Notes: a model not told the origin generated them from the sequence alone. A stretch of DNA of 64,000 nt from Latrodectus hesperus (GCA_037975125.1 JAJQOW010000228.1:33501-97500), one strand, 5' to 3'. Shown: positions 23,635-35,692, counted from the stretch's first letter. A program made the numbers and translations.

Positions 23635-23786
23635 CATGTTATACTTTGTTTCACTGAGATAATTAAAAAGTTTTAGATTATGAATGCACACCAATACTTA
23701 AAATTTTGCTATCTATTAGTGAGGGAAATGAACTGTAAAACATAATAAATGCAGCATTCTGTAATATAACGTTTAGTTAGCTATAT

Positions 23787-23830
23787 CAGTTGAACTTTTG
23801 GTGTATATATATACACCAAAAATTCAACTG
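23787..23830. repeat. 44-bp near-perfect palindrome in repeat copy A
   Basis: The 22-bp arms (cagttgaacttttggtgtat...) have a single mismatch and no loop. Copy B (near 49300) contains only the right-arm sequence, so the left arm is new in A or lost in B. Confidence 0.9.
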
Positions 23831-24054
23831 ATGTGATGATTATCATTGATTAAAATAAGATTGTAAAAGTTATAAATTTAGTTAGGCAAACAGGTTGAAA
23901 AATCACAATCTACTAAACTGTTTTGACAGATTAAGCTTTTAATATTAGAGATTTAAAATAAAAAAACAAACACAGGGACGTATTCTACGTTTGTCACAAC
24001 ACACACACAAGTAAGTAATCTATTTATTAACTTTTCATTTCTAAGTGCATTAAA

Positions 24055-24560
24055 ATGGTTTCATTTCTGGTAAAAGTTAAAAAAAATAGATTTAATTACT
24101 TTAGCTACTGAATTGGAAGAAACTGTTTCCCAAAATTATGAAGTAATAAAATTAAAGAATATAAATTCTAAGAATTATGACGAAGATTTTGTTAAAGTAT
24201 AATTTGAAGGTATTAAAGTTGAAAAAACAAGAATGCTATATTTATGAGAAAATAACTTATTAGATAATTTATGTAAGCAAAGTTAATGATCGCTTTTATA
24301 AAAAAATAATTAAAAAATAAAATAAGAGAAAACCGCAAATTTAAAGGATTTTCCCAGAAGGAGTGTTTTTATTCGAAAGAAAAATGAAACTCGAATTTTA
24401 ACTCTCCCAGTGATAATTTCTTTAAATGTTTTAATTGTAATGAATATGGTCATATTTCTAAAGACTGTCCAAAAGAAAGATAAGCTTAATGTGTAGAGAA
24501 TGTGGTGAGAATAGGCATACCCAACGGCTTTGTTCGAAAAACAAAGTAAAAAACAGTGTG
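24055..24560 (+). pseudogene. Retroelement gag remnant with two CCHC zinc knuckles
   Basis: The frame starts ATGGTTTCATTTCTGGTAAA, giving MVSFLVK, and breaks at once through a frameshift. Later text (ELEETVSQNYE, YDEDFVK) matches the cleaner paralogue at 49532. Further on are two nucleocapsid-type knuckles, CFNCNEYGHISKDC (codons from 24427) and CRECGENRHTQRLC (from 24492), each C-x2-C-x4-H-x4-C. A stop lies between them. Two knuckles behind this N-terminus indicate a gag protein of an LTR-type element. Whether it is Ty3-like or BEL/Pao is not decidable here. It is non-functional. Confidence 0.8.
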
Positions 24561-24627
24561 ACGGTGAATGCTGAGAACACATTTCCCCTTTAATAAACAC
24601 ACAAAAACATATAATTCTAAGTTTGTA

Positions 24628-24712
24628 TGTTTGTCTTTCAACGGTCATCTTTTTCAGACGAGGACTAATTAGACCGGGGCAAACGATTTAAGTGGATTCT
24701 GAACCAATTAAA
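24628..24712 (-). mobile_element. SINE D fragment (3' part)
   Basis: It matches the tail half of family D: tttgtctttcaacggtcat, gaggactaattagacc, gtggattctgaacca. The tRNA-like head is missing. Confidence 0.7.
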
Positions 24713-24719
24713 AATTATA

Positions 24720-27580
24720 ATTTCGTTAATGAGAAAATTGTTTGGATTTGGCTCTACTGCAACATCTCTTTTCAATCTTAAAAGAAAGTCATCTAGTATT
24801 AAAAATCAACCAAAGTAAATATTCCTTACAAAAAATTTATACTATTCTTAAAACAAATTAGATTTATAATGATTTTAATTCCTGAAACAATATTAAATGC
24901 TTAATTGTTATGCAGTTAATTTAACTTGATATTTCCTAAACAGATTAAAAATTTTAGAGTAGAAAATAGTTATAGCTGACTTAGAGAGTATTCTTTTGAA
25001 AATTTATATAAGGATATGTTGAATAGGAACCGGGTCAAAACATACATAAACTTTCTATTCAACTTGGGGGCCCTCAGATGTGGGGGCAACAGCCCCATAT
25101 GCAGCTGCTTTAATCTTTAACCCTGCTTTACTGTTGAAATTATATTTATATTGTCAGCTACATCGACAGAATTAAGCTTTAAAACTATAGAAAATAATTA
25201 TTACAGTTTACAAACAAAAACCTATATGGCGATCTAATATATATCTTCATTTACATATATTTATATCTATATATATGAGATTTTTAAATCTAATAATGTT
25301 TGACGGAGAAATTGTTATTGGAAAATCATTATCTGATCCACTTTTGTAGTCATGTTTGAAAACAAAATTAATTTAATTAATCAGTTTGATAAATGATACC
25401 TTCAACATACTAATGATTATGTTATTCTAAACTAAAAAATAAGCTTTAAGTATATAATATACTCATAAGTTCTTTCTTAAGAATTATTGTAGTGAAAATA
25501 CCATTCATTTAGGCGAAAACTGTTGAATGAAATTGTAAATAAAACAATAGTAAGAGAAGTAATAGAAAAAATTGCCTAAATTGACGAAATTGGCTACAGA
25601 AATTAGAGAGGGGAAATGCAGCTCGAAGTAAATTATCGTTTTACACATTAATTATTTTCATTATTTGAATAACAAATTATTTCCTATTTTCTTAAAATAC
25701 TGTTACTGTGTATAAGAAACATTTATTATGTGATTAAATATAAGATATTAATTCTCACATATTTGAGTTCTGCAGATATGCAAGAATTGGAGGTTAAATG
25801 TTTAAATAAAAAACTAATAAACTGTTAAAAATATGATTGATCGGGACACCTGTATACTGTTATGAAATTTTCTAAAAACTTGATTAAAAAGAGATTCCAA
25901 ACTGAATATAATTAAAATTAATAATTCTGCTTAATTTAGAGTTCACGGTACGTGTGTGAATTTCTAATAAAGTAAAAAAAAATCTATTACAAAACATCAC
26001 ATTTCTTACTTAAAACAAATTTATAATAATTCAAAAATCTATAATTTTTTTAACCTAAGATATTATTTATATTACAAAACTTACTAAATATAAGAACAAT
26101 AAAACTATCACTTATTATTTCAGCTTAATGGATCTCAAATTTTTAAAAATACACCTTGCCAGTTTGAAAAATTATTCCTTTTATTTTTAAATTATTTTTT
26201 CCCATTCTTATGTGGGATATATAAAATCGTTATCTTAAAACTTATCCTGTTTCACATTGCCTTTTAAGGTATTTTTCCGTTATAACCCCTTACGATAATC
26301 GTCGTAAGATGGGAAAAAAATCATAAAATACTGTCGTAAATATTCTATTTGCATGCATCGTGTACTGTTTAAAAAGATCTATGTTTTTAGAAACAAGTAA
26401 AAAATAATAGAAATATTTCATATTTACATTTTGTAAGCAAAATAATCAATTAAAAGACACTGTTTATTTCTAGCGGAATCTGTTTAGCAATTGCATCTGT
26501 GATCGACTCCGTAATAATTATGTAATAGTACCTTTTTTCAATGAAACCAAACTAAATTTTGCTGCATTTTGACTTTTTTCCCCTTTACGGTTTGTGACAC
26601 CAATGCCCTTTTTAACCGACAAAAGTATCCCCAAGCAATTTTTCACACTTAACTTTAGACGTTCAACATTTATCTTGTTTATCATCATCATTTTTCAATT
26701 TTTACACAAAAAAATTCGACAGGTATATATTAGATTTAAAATAAAATTGTGAGCTAATTAAATCATTGTCTATATTCTTCATAATAATTATGCTATTCCT
26801 TTTGGATCATAAACGGGGACGTTTTCATTTTTAAATAAACTTTACAGCACAAACCTTACATTAAAGAACGTTTAAAATACACAAATAATTTACAGTACAT
26901 TAAAAATGTTTTGAATAAATATAAAATTATCATTTAAATCCTTAAAGTCACAGTAAATGAATATAACTTCAATATAAACTGTTTTACTTCATTTTGGCCA
27001 AATTTTCAAATGTTGAAGGACTAAAAAATTAAATGGCTGATAATTTAAAATTTCGACTAAGGAATACCATTGATTCCTTACGAGCGATTTTATTATGATA
27101 TTAAACGCATTTAGCACTTGAAGCATTATTGTAATTTATATAATCACCACAAGTTAATGAATTCATTTTAAAATGAATCTTTTTAAGTTTAAATAAAATT
27201 ACTACAGTTAATAAATTTAATTGAATAACTTCTACGCATATTTCTGGCTTGAATTTAAAAGAATAATTTTATTTCAATTAGAAAGATATAAATTTCAATT
27301 ATTTTTTATTGAAATTATATGTAAATAGATAAAATAAGTTAACAAGGTTAAAAAAAATATCATTTCATCAAACTTACATTTAAAAGAAAGGTAGAATGTC
27401 CAAATATAGTTTTCAGCAACTATTAAACTTTAATTAACAATCTTCCCCAAAACGAATACATAATGATAATATAGTTCGATAATGATAATAATGATAATGA
27501 AGTTCGATTTATATAAATACTGTTATTAAATTAAATTTTAATATTTCTAAATGTTTAACATTAATATAGGAAAAATATGT
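24720..27580. other. AT-rich sequence, nothing recognised
   Basis: No repeat family with a second copy and no splice-bounded coding segment was found. It is probably intron 1 of the minus-strand gene. Confidence 0.4.
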
Positions 27581-27586
27581 ACTTAC

Positions 27587-27782
27587 CAAGGTAATTCAAA
27601 CAAATAATCGAATAAAGAAAGCAATTAAATTTTCAGTTAACGAAAAGCTGGCGTTTGCGAGAGCAACAATGAAAGCTGACGTTTGCAAGAGCAACAATCA
27701 AGGTTATAACTTGAAATTAAGAAGCAATGTTCAAACTTTCGCAAGCGATTCTCTATTGACCAATCAGGATGGACTTCAGCAT
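27587..27782 (-). promoter_or_regulatory. Candidate promoter and non-coding first exon of the minus-strand gene
   Basis: On the minus strand a strong donor (CTTG|gtaagtaca, exon end 27587) closes a segment with no ATG in about 190 bp, as expected for a 5'UTR exon. Upstream lies gaccaatcag (27758-27767), an exact match to the NF-Y CCAAT consensus. CpG dinucleotides are more frequent than in the flanks. Two 28-bp near-repeats (agctg.cgtttgc.agagc, starting 27646 and 27674) lie in between. The nearest downstream acceptor found with coding sequence is at 13107, implying an intron of about 14.5 kb. The transcription start and the link to the gene are inferred. Confidence 0.4.
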
Positions 27783-27819
27783 ATACAATGCTAGAGAAAG
27801 TAACGGATGTTTTTAAAAT

Positions 27820-28044
27820 CTAAAGTTTTACCATTTTTGTAGACACTACATTTTTTTTCAGCTGCTCCTCTGTCTGGAAACAATATTTTAAAACAAACTT
27901 TCCCGAATTACCCAAAGAAAGAATGTGCTTGCCTATAGATTCTAATGCTTGTTTAGATTCAAAAGTCACTTCAAGTGTTATGCATTGAACTTTGCTTCTC
28001 AGAAGTGCACATGTATGGCCAAGCCTCTCTGTCTTTTTCCCCAT
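27820..28044 (-). CDS. Short open frame, 74 codons, unknown
   Basis: The frame runs ATG to stop with ordinary amino-acid composition (MGKKTERLGHTCALLRSK..., QALESIGKHILSLGNSGK). It is not low-complexity, unlike most chance frames in this AT-rich DNA. I do not recognise the protein. No AATAAA is seen shortly after the stop. It lies just upstream of the candidate promoter on the same strand, so it may be a separate small gene, an exon or a transposon remnant. Confidence 0.25.
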   Translation of the reverse strand: MGKKTERLGHTCALLRSKVQCITLEVTFESKQALESIGKHILSLGNSGKFVLKYCFQTEEQLKKNVVSTKMVKL

Positions 28045-28884
28045 GAGATATCGAAAAATTGATTATTAATTATGCTGATGAAGGTAATCTTTTTCAACAG
28101 AGGAAAATCAATGTCCGTTGAAATACGCTATTAATAACTAGAAAAGCGAAAGATGGTATAACGCAATTAATGCAAAGAAGGTCGTAATATTAGTTTCATG
28201 GAATTAAGAATAAGCAAACAATTTGCTATTTCTAAAAATTCTGGAGGCTCCAAAAATCAAGATCAATTACCCCTAACAACCGGGCTGGGCAATATTTTTA
28301 AAATTTATTTCTGAATTTCATTCATTTGATGAAAATATTAATGTTTCTTTTCTCGCTATTTGTTTTAAAAAATTTTAATACCAAATGCTTCTTTTCTTTC
28401 AATTCATATCAATTGTAAAAAAAAAACTGACATCTGAAACAGGAAGATTGTGGGAAACGCGGTTGACGGAAATTAAAATAAACTTTGATGAGAAAATTTT
28501 GAAATTTATTCTTAAAATGCTAGTAAAATTCTCCAATGCAAAAGCAATTTTTTTCTTTCATTTTTTTAAGATCGACATTTTCCTTAAATAAAAGTTTTTT
28601 AATGAAAATTAATGAACTTGTTGCAGATCAACATAGCTTTGGTTGCTGAGATAATTAACTTATTATTTTGGTTTTATCATCTTACTACTACCTTTTACGC
28701 ACTAGTATACATTAGACCAGCATTTAAGATAAGAAAAGGATAATTTTCTGAGAAATTTAACGAATAAACGATGACGTTCGGCTGATTACTTTAATGGCTA
28801 TGAAACAGTCTCACATTGTACCAATTATCTGGGCATCATCACATTTAAAATGAAAATTAACATTCTCGAGGATTATATAGCATC

Positions 28885-29057
28885 TGTTTGTCGCTCAACG
28901 GTCACTTTTTGCACACACGAGGGCTAATTATACTAGGACCTACGGCTTAAAAAGGATTCCGTACCACTACAAACATCCATCCCAAGGTGGGATTCGAACC
29001 CACTTACTGTTGAACCGAAGGCAAGAGCGCTAACCATTCGGCTGCCAGCTCGGCGCG
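28885..29057 (-). mobile_element. SINE D, intact, with 12-bp target-site duplications
   Basis: Read on the minus strand: tRNA-like head (gctggcagccgaatggttagc, box B ggttcgaatccc), then a unique body and the tail gttgagcgacaaac. The duplication ttatatagcatc lies at 28873-28884 and 29058-29069. This fixes the family D borders at 173 bp. Confidence 0.95.
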
Positions 29058-29282
29058 TTATATAGCATCACAAAATATATAGATCTAAAAATTCTTGATG
29101 CTGTCCATTTCGACCGAAAAGTTAATTTTGCAATGAAACTAAAAATAACATGAATAGTATGTTGTTGCTTCATATTTGCTTGTTTTTCTTTAACAAGAAA
29201 TATACTCTTTCTGGTTTTGAGTTCAGTGTAGCAGATTTGACATAAAATGAACTTAATTCTGTTCTTTTTTATACTCTAATGC

Positions 29283-29345
29283 TAAGGATGGGCAAACTAC
29301 GTCCAATCGGAAGGTTTTTATTCGGCCCGCGGATAAACATTTAAT
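29283..29345 (+). mobile_element. Possible hAT-type element end
   Basis: The text ggatgggcaaactacgtcc followed by ttcggcccgcgg resembles the ends of many hAT-derived elements. No partner TIR or duplication was found, so this is a weak call. Confidence 0.3.
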
Positions 29346-29614
29346 TTGCTGGTACAAGACGCGCGAATTAAAAGAAATGTATGTTTATATACCTTATTTT
29401 CTAATTTGTTTAAATATTATTTTTCCTTTCTTTTTTTCAAAGGCTTGATGGTTATTTTACTTTCTCTATTTTTTGTTCTACAAAACATAAATCGATGGAA
29501 ATAGCAAGGACAGACAATTTTTCATCGGTAAAGTGTTAAAAGCAGGAGTTCTTAATAATAGCTCTACATTAAGGCCAAAAAGTGCATAATAATTTATTAT
29601 TTTTTTTATTTTTT

Positions 29615-30660
29615 TGCGCATAATTATTTATTACGTTATTATAATAAAAATAAGATTAAATTTTCACATTTTTATCATAAAAGGATATCAAAAATATTAG
29701 TGAAGTACTGCTTGTTAAATAAAATAATTTAATCTGTTATGAGAAATTAAAAACAACACGTCAAATTATTTCAAAACACTGAAATTTTAACAAAAACTTG
29801 TTTGGTATTTTTGAATAATTATAACATCCATAAGGGTCCAAAAGAAATTATATTCATTGAACGTTTTTTTTTTTAATTTTTTATATTAAAACATACTTAT
29901 TTGTTTTGTTAATATATTTGTTATGACTTTTTTTAGTATGTAACTTGACTTAGATAACCTGTGTAACAATTGAGTCATAAAGGACACTGTGAATCTTGGC
30001 ATATTCACAAAATTAAATAGGTGTCTTTTATGAGCTTACTTTTCTGTAATCTCCCTAAGTTAATAAATCCGAAAATTACCATATAACATTAACACAAATA
30101 ATTTGGTAAATAACTTTATACTAAAATGAAAACCTCTTTTATGCATTAAAATGGAACTGACCAATCTAATATTCCAGAAATTTTATATGAAAAAAAGTTA
30201 AGGTACTTTCGTTATCTACACATTTATAAGATTTCTAGAACAAAACAATAGTATCACAAACTTTGAGCAAAGTATTAAACTTAAAAAGGAAAGGATTAAA
30301 AGAATGAAAACCGATAATCTAACTGATTAAGAAATGAAAATCGAAAGCTTGATTAAAAGAACACAATTTTTAAAAGGAACTAAGCCATGCAAAATTATTA
30401 TTAATAAAGAAATATAAGAGTAAGAGTTTCGTTTATGGCAAGCTCCTGCAGCTCTTTTCCTCATTTTTCATCAACAACCTCTTCTCTTTTCCAAATCTTA
30501 TTCCTCCCTGGAGTTTTTTTAAAAAATTTTTTATATTTTTCCCTGGACATGACACAATAATTATAAAATGCAAAGTTTATTTCTCCGAATAAAATTGATA
30601 TTATGATAAAATTAAGATTGAAATTTTCTGTAAAATTTTGTTTAGCTTTGAAATGATTTG
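29615..30660 (+). repeat. Unclassified repeat, block a, copy 2
   Basis: It matches 16478-16985 and the composite 32330-34465. It is important as the empty reference for two insertions in copy 3. At about 30311 it reads ataatctaactgattaag where copy 3 has the hAT element. At about 30551 it reads acacaataattataaaatg where copy 3 has a SINE. Confidence 0.8.
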
Positions 30661-30689
30661 GCTGCCCTCTAGCTAGCTAGTTACAGAAG

Positions 30690-30850
30690 AAATTAAAAAT
30701 TTTTATTGCCTATTAATTGTGGATTATATGATTTATGAAAGACTACAAATTATCAATCATTAGGTGCAGAATATCTGCTATATCTAATCTCAAGAAATTT
30801 TCAAAAATTCTATAATTTTACTAATTTTACAAATTTAGCTATTTATTACA
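30690..30850 (+). repeat. Unclassified repeat, block b, copy 2
   Basis: Similar to 15885-16015; here it follows block a. Confidence 0.55.
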
Positions 30851-30859
30851 AACAACTAA

Positions 30860-32320
30860 ATCTTCATTTGATTTCAGTTTAGGTAACTAAATTATATCAT
30901 AGTAATATCAATGCAAATTTCGGATAAGCAACGGAACGCTAATACAGATAACAAAAATATTTTGAAAATTTCTTAAATCAATTATTAAAATGTCTTTCAA
31001 AACACAATGTGAATTCAAATAAAATTATATATATATAATAAAATCAGAAATTTTCAGCCAAACATTATATATTACTAAAAATAATTTTTTTTCTCAAAAT
31101 TGAAATTGTTCTTTCAAGTTTTCCATTGATTCAAATTATTATCAAGAATTACAAGTGCTTAGATGAAAAATATATTTTAACTGTTATATAGCCTAATTTT
31201 ATTTAAAAAAATATTCCCAATCCGTTATCATAGCAGTGAAATTTTTTTATTTTTAAGCCATTTAGTAAAATTATTTTTTTAAGATATTGAAATATATTTT
31301 ATTATTCAAATCAGCATTAATTTTTGTTAAAATCAAAATTTATATTTATTAAGAATGATTTTTGAGGTATTGTTCATGCAATGGCATAAATTTTTGTTTC
31401 TTTAAATAAATTTATATCATTTAAAGACGATCTTAATTTTTAAAATTTCACAGTGTAGAATGCGAAGTATGTACGATTTCTTTATAAATTTCTTGAAGGA
31501 TATTTTTCAAGTTAAAAGATTTATTTTATATAAATTGAAGTGATTAATTAAAATATATACTGTGTATATTTAAACATAGAAAAAAGAAAAAAATAATTGA
31601 AAAAGGAAATTTTATAATGAGAATGAAAAACATTTACACAGATTTTTTACTTTTACTATTTGAAAAAAGAATTTTTCAATATAAAGTGTTAATGTTATGC
31701 CAACAAAATTACGAGTCAAATAAATAATAATTCTCCGAATAAAAACATTTAAACAATAAAAATTACTTTTAAATGAACAGTTTTGAGTAATAAGTAATTA
31801 AATATTTAATTTTCAAAATTCTACAAACATATATTAGCAAATATTTATACCAGCTAAAATATAAAATAACTATTCAAATCGAAAGAATACTGGTAGAAGA
31901 ATTCTGATAGAAAAAATACAAATTACGGTAATAATATTTCACATGTCAAAACTCCAGATTTTTAAAAGTTAACATTTTTTTTCCCGATGAAGCGATGTTT
32001 CGGAAGAAATGAAATACTAACCGTGTGAACAATAAAATAGATAGAAAGTTTAGGTGTTTTCCTAGAAATTGGTGGTAATTAGTTCTCGAACTCCTCCATT
32101 TCGATTCCTGGAAGGCTATTCCCTACACGGCATACTGTAGTGCTACTTTATGAAAAATTTTCCCCTTTCTTGGAAGGTCAGTTTAGTGCCGGACACAATT
32201 TTGTACAAAGGAAACCGCTAATAGGAAACCCGTTTCAGCAGACATTTTCTCACGACTATAACGCGACACTAGACAAAAAGGCTACACTAACGGTTGAGAT
32301 TAAAATACAAAGTTTTTTTT
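30860..32320. other. AT-rich, with a short GC-richer patch near 32040-32300
   Basis: No gene is supported. The patch holds a plus-strand open stretch (32140-32364) with no recognisable domain and runs into repeat copy 3. Confidence 0.4.
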
Positions 32321-33464
32321 TTATATTTTGGAACAACAGAAAACAAACTTATTTGCTTTGTTAACATTATTGTTATCACTTTTATAGTATACAGTTTGAC
32401 TTAGACAACCTATATAACAATTGGGACTCGTAAAAAGCACTGTGAATCTTGGTGTATTCACAGAATTAAATAGGTGTCTTTCATGAGCCTATACTCTTCT
32501 GTAATCTCACTAAGTTAATAGATCCAAAAATTACCATATAACATTAATACAAATAATTTAACAAATAACTTTATATTAAAATGAAAACATCTCATATTCA
32601 TTAAAATTGAACTGACCAATCTAATATTCCAGAAATTTTATATGAAAAAAAATTAACATATTTTCGTTATTTACACATTTACAAGATTTGTTGCACAAAA
32701 CAATAGCAAAGTATTAAACTTAAAAAGGAAAGGATTAAAAGAATCTAAGCCTATAATCTAACTCGGTGTTTCCCAACCTTTTTTGTGCCATGCCCCAACT
32801 AAGACTTTCTAAAATTCTTATGTGACCCTATGCAACATATACATTGTTTATCATACTAAAAAATCGAGTTGTTCACTTAAGAACCTTAATGATAGGTTTT
32901 AGGAATAAATCACTAGGAAATTATTAACGAAACACAGTAAGTAAATTTTTAAAACATTTAATAAAAAAATTAAAATTTAATGTAATTTTTTTTAAAGATT
33001 TTTCTATAATAATATTTTATTAAGTGAGATCCTTGCAATTGCTGAACACAGATTTTATGTTAAGTTCCAATTTAATTTAAGTCTCCCCGGTTCGTTACAT
33101 AAAAACGATTTTTTTTAACCAGCACTAAATCATTAACACATTCAGCTTTAGCTTTAGAAATTGTGACCATAGTTTTTTTGCACATTTGGTTTAATTTGGG
33201 TATTTGATTACTCTCTTTAAAAAAATCGTTAAAGATACAATTATGTTTCTAAAATTAAAATAAATAAAAATAAAATCAAGTACTTACTATACAATGAATA
33301 TCTCTTTTTAAACAAAGAGACTTACGACAGTTTTTACGGATACGAATTTCAAATTAACACCAATCGAAATACTACAGAAGTTGTGACAGCCTATTCAGAT
33401 GGGAACACACACACACTAACCCACAACCAACTCCTCACCCACTCACACTAACCCACTACCACCC

Positions 33465-33491
33465 CAGGGCTAGGGATTTTCCCTAGCCCTG
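33465..33491. repeat. Perfect 11-bp hairpin inside the hAT-type element
   Basis: cagggctaggg and ccctagccctg flank a 5-base loop. Both sides continue into accaccc-type repeats. Confidence 0.85.
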
Positions 33492-33553
33492 CTACCACCC
33501 ACTCTCACACACAACTGCGTGATTTATAGCTTCCGGGGGTTCACGCGGACCCT

Positions 33554-33590
33554 GCCACTATCAACACCCCCTAGGGGGTGTTGCCACTAT
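33554..33590. repeat. 21-bp palindromic segment between 8-bp direct repeats
   Basis: gccactat occurs at 33554-33561 and 33583-33590. Between them lies caacaccccctagggggtgt plus t, almost a full palindrome. It looks like a footprint or tiny fold-back insertion within the hAT-type element. Confidence 0.85.
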
Positions 33591-34068
33591 TCCGCCCAGA
33601 GGTCAACTTGACGATGCCTATTTGTTCGATATTTTTGTTCTCGTCAAACGAATTTATATAACATTTATTGGCCACAATTATATAAGAATTTGCTTTTTTC
33701 TTTCAATTTTTGTCACCGAAATCTAGCATTGCATTTAAATAGCCCAGAACCAAAGGGTCAAATGTGTATCGAGTCAATTTTGGAATGCCCCCCCTAAGCA
33801 ATCAAATCGCCCCTCTTTGGGGCCCACGTTGGGAAACACTGATCTAATTGATTAAGAAATGAAAATCGAAAGCGCAGTGAAAAGAACACAATTTTTTAAA
33901 GTAATTAGACTATGCAAAATTATTAATAATAAGGAAATGTAAGAGTAAGAGTTTTGTTTATGGCAAGCTTCCGAAAGTAGCTGCTCTTCATTTATTATCA
34001 ACAACCCCTTCTCTCTTTTCCAAATCCTTTATTTATTCTTCTTTTTCTGGAAATGACACAATAATTAT

Positions 34069-34361
34069 TTTTTTTCCAACTGCGGGCACACTTGGGTGAC
34101 GAACCCTATGCCACAACAAGGCCAGAAACTGCTACTCATTTGTCGTTACCCAGCGGGCACCTGTGAACCAAGTCACAAAGGTGAGTAGCGTTATCCGCGC
34201 CATACCACCACAAACCCGTTTATAGGGTGGGCCACATTCATACATCATCACAGAAGAAAGGACAGAGAAGGAAAGAAACATCCATGCCCGAACCGGGATT
34301 CGAACCCGGGACCAACAGCTCAGGAGACAGGAACGCTAACCGCTTAGCCATCGGTTGACAT
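34069..34361 (-). mobile_element. SINE C with 11-bp target-site duplications
   Basis: On the minus strand the head reads cgatggctaagcggttagcg and box B is ggttcgaatcccgg. The body shares tataaacgggtttgtggtgg with the other C copy, and the tail differs from families A and B (ttctggccttgttgtggcat). The duplication acaataattat lies at 34058-34068 and 34362-34372. The empty site is in repeat copy 2. Confidence 0.95.
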
Positions 34362-35417
34362 ACAATAATTATAAAACGCAAAATTTATTTCTCCGAATAA
34401 AATTGATATTAAGAGAAAACTAAGATTGAAATTTTCTGAAAAATTTTGTTTATCTTTGAAATAATTTGGCGCCCCTCTGCAAACTACGGGGCATGATAAC
34501 CCCCTTGCCCCCTCCCTCCGTCGCTACGCCTCTGAAAATGAAGCAAACTTATGGCGTGAAAGAGAAATCGAAAGATCACAAAGATTTGAATGTGCACATT
34601 TAGTTGTCTATAATTACTTGACAGATTAAATCCTGTTAAAACAAGAGAAAAATTAATAGCTCTTGCTTTCTGAAGCAAAAAGGCTGCAAACAAAATTTAT
34701 GATGCAGTTCCTGTGATATTAGAACACAGACTTTGAATTAACTCCAAATTAGAAATAGAAGCTTTAGCTACAGATGAAATATCAGGTTCAGACATTCTAT
34801 CCCCTGACAGCAAATGAAGAGTAAATTATAAATTTTCATTTATTTTTAATTATATAACATAGTTTGGAAAATTAATCAGTTGTTCAGATACTAACGAAAA
34901 GTAGTTCAAGTTTTGAAATAAGAAATTATATTCTTGCTGTCTCCTCATTGTACTGAATCTATTAATGTTTTTATAGGGGCAGATTACAGTTACAACATTG
35001 TGACTCGTAAAATCAAACATTTGAATAAAAATCTCGTAGCTGTTGAAAGTATTTTTGGTTGGTTGGAAAGTACATAACCGATAAACTGATAATTTTACTT
35101 CTCTCATATATAATATAGTTTTAGAGCAAAATTATATTTACTAGATTACAGACTAATAAGAAAAATTGAGATTTGCAAAACTGTGTATTATTTGACAAAA
35201 GTAAAGAAGATAATTCTTAATAAAATGAAATTTTGTCCGATTTTGACTGACATATCAAATATGAATCAGAGATAAACAGTTCGATTGCCCTGGAAACTGG
35301 ATAAACAAAATTTACAAAACAATAGAGAAAAATATTGAAGCAAAACATAACCAATTAAGAAAATTGTTTAGATATTCCAAGCTCTTTGAAGAATACAGAG
35401 AAGAATTAGAATATAGG

Positions 35418-35692
35418 GGCCGCCTACCCTGTCTAGTGGTCAAATGCCTGACTGCGGATTGGGAGATCCTGGGTTCGAATCCCAATTCGGTCATGGATGT
35501 ATTTCCTCTCTCTGTCTATCCTGTCTTTGTCCTTTCTTTGTATGAATGAATTGTGTGAATGGTTGCCTACCCTATAAACGGGTTCCTATGGCATGTGTGT
35601 ACTGAGGAAGTCGGACTCCACACCAAAATAGTTGGAAAAGTAGAGCAGCGCACCCCATATTGTCAACCTGGCTGGTACAAGACAACAACAAC
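35418..35692 (+). mobile_element. SINE A inserted in the BEL/Pao remnant
   Basis: Head to caacaac tail. The 13-bp duplications attagaatatagg (35405-35417) and attagaatacagg (35693-35705) differ at one base. Confidence 0.95.

Larger units (their letters stand above)
21180..24300 (+). repeat. Large direct repeat, copy A (about 3.1 kb)
   Basis: It matches 45360-49740 in the same orientation over most of its length. Examples are cctgaggctgatgcagggg, ggtggcatcctgcaggtgg, ctatgtatcaataacttgtg, a SINE at the same site, and the gag start. Copy A lacks three insertions found in copy B and so serves as the pre-insertion state. It could be a segmental duplication or two copies of the 5' part of a large retroelement, because it ends in a gag reading frame. 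Confidence 0.85.
32764..33841. mobile_element. Non-autonomous hAT-type DNA transposon, 1078 bp
   Basis: The terminal inverted repeats cggtgtttcccaac (32764-32777) and cagtgtttcccaac (reverse of 33828-33841) differ at one position. They are flanked by 8-bp duplications ATCTAACT (32756-32763) and ATCTAATT (33842-33849), the duplication length of the hAT superfamily. Copy 2 at about 30311 supplies an empty site with one ATCTAACT. There is no transposase frame inside. The centre holds CCACTACCACCC-like repeats and two short perfect palindromes. It must have been moved by a transposase supplied elsewhere. Confidence 0.9.
32330..34465 (+). repeat. Unclassified repeat, copy 3, split by a hAT-type element and a SINE
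   Basis: The segments 32330-32763, 33842-34068 and 34362-34465 together correspond to copy 2 without gaps. The two intervening pieces have target-site duplications. Confidence 0.85.
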
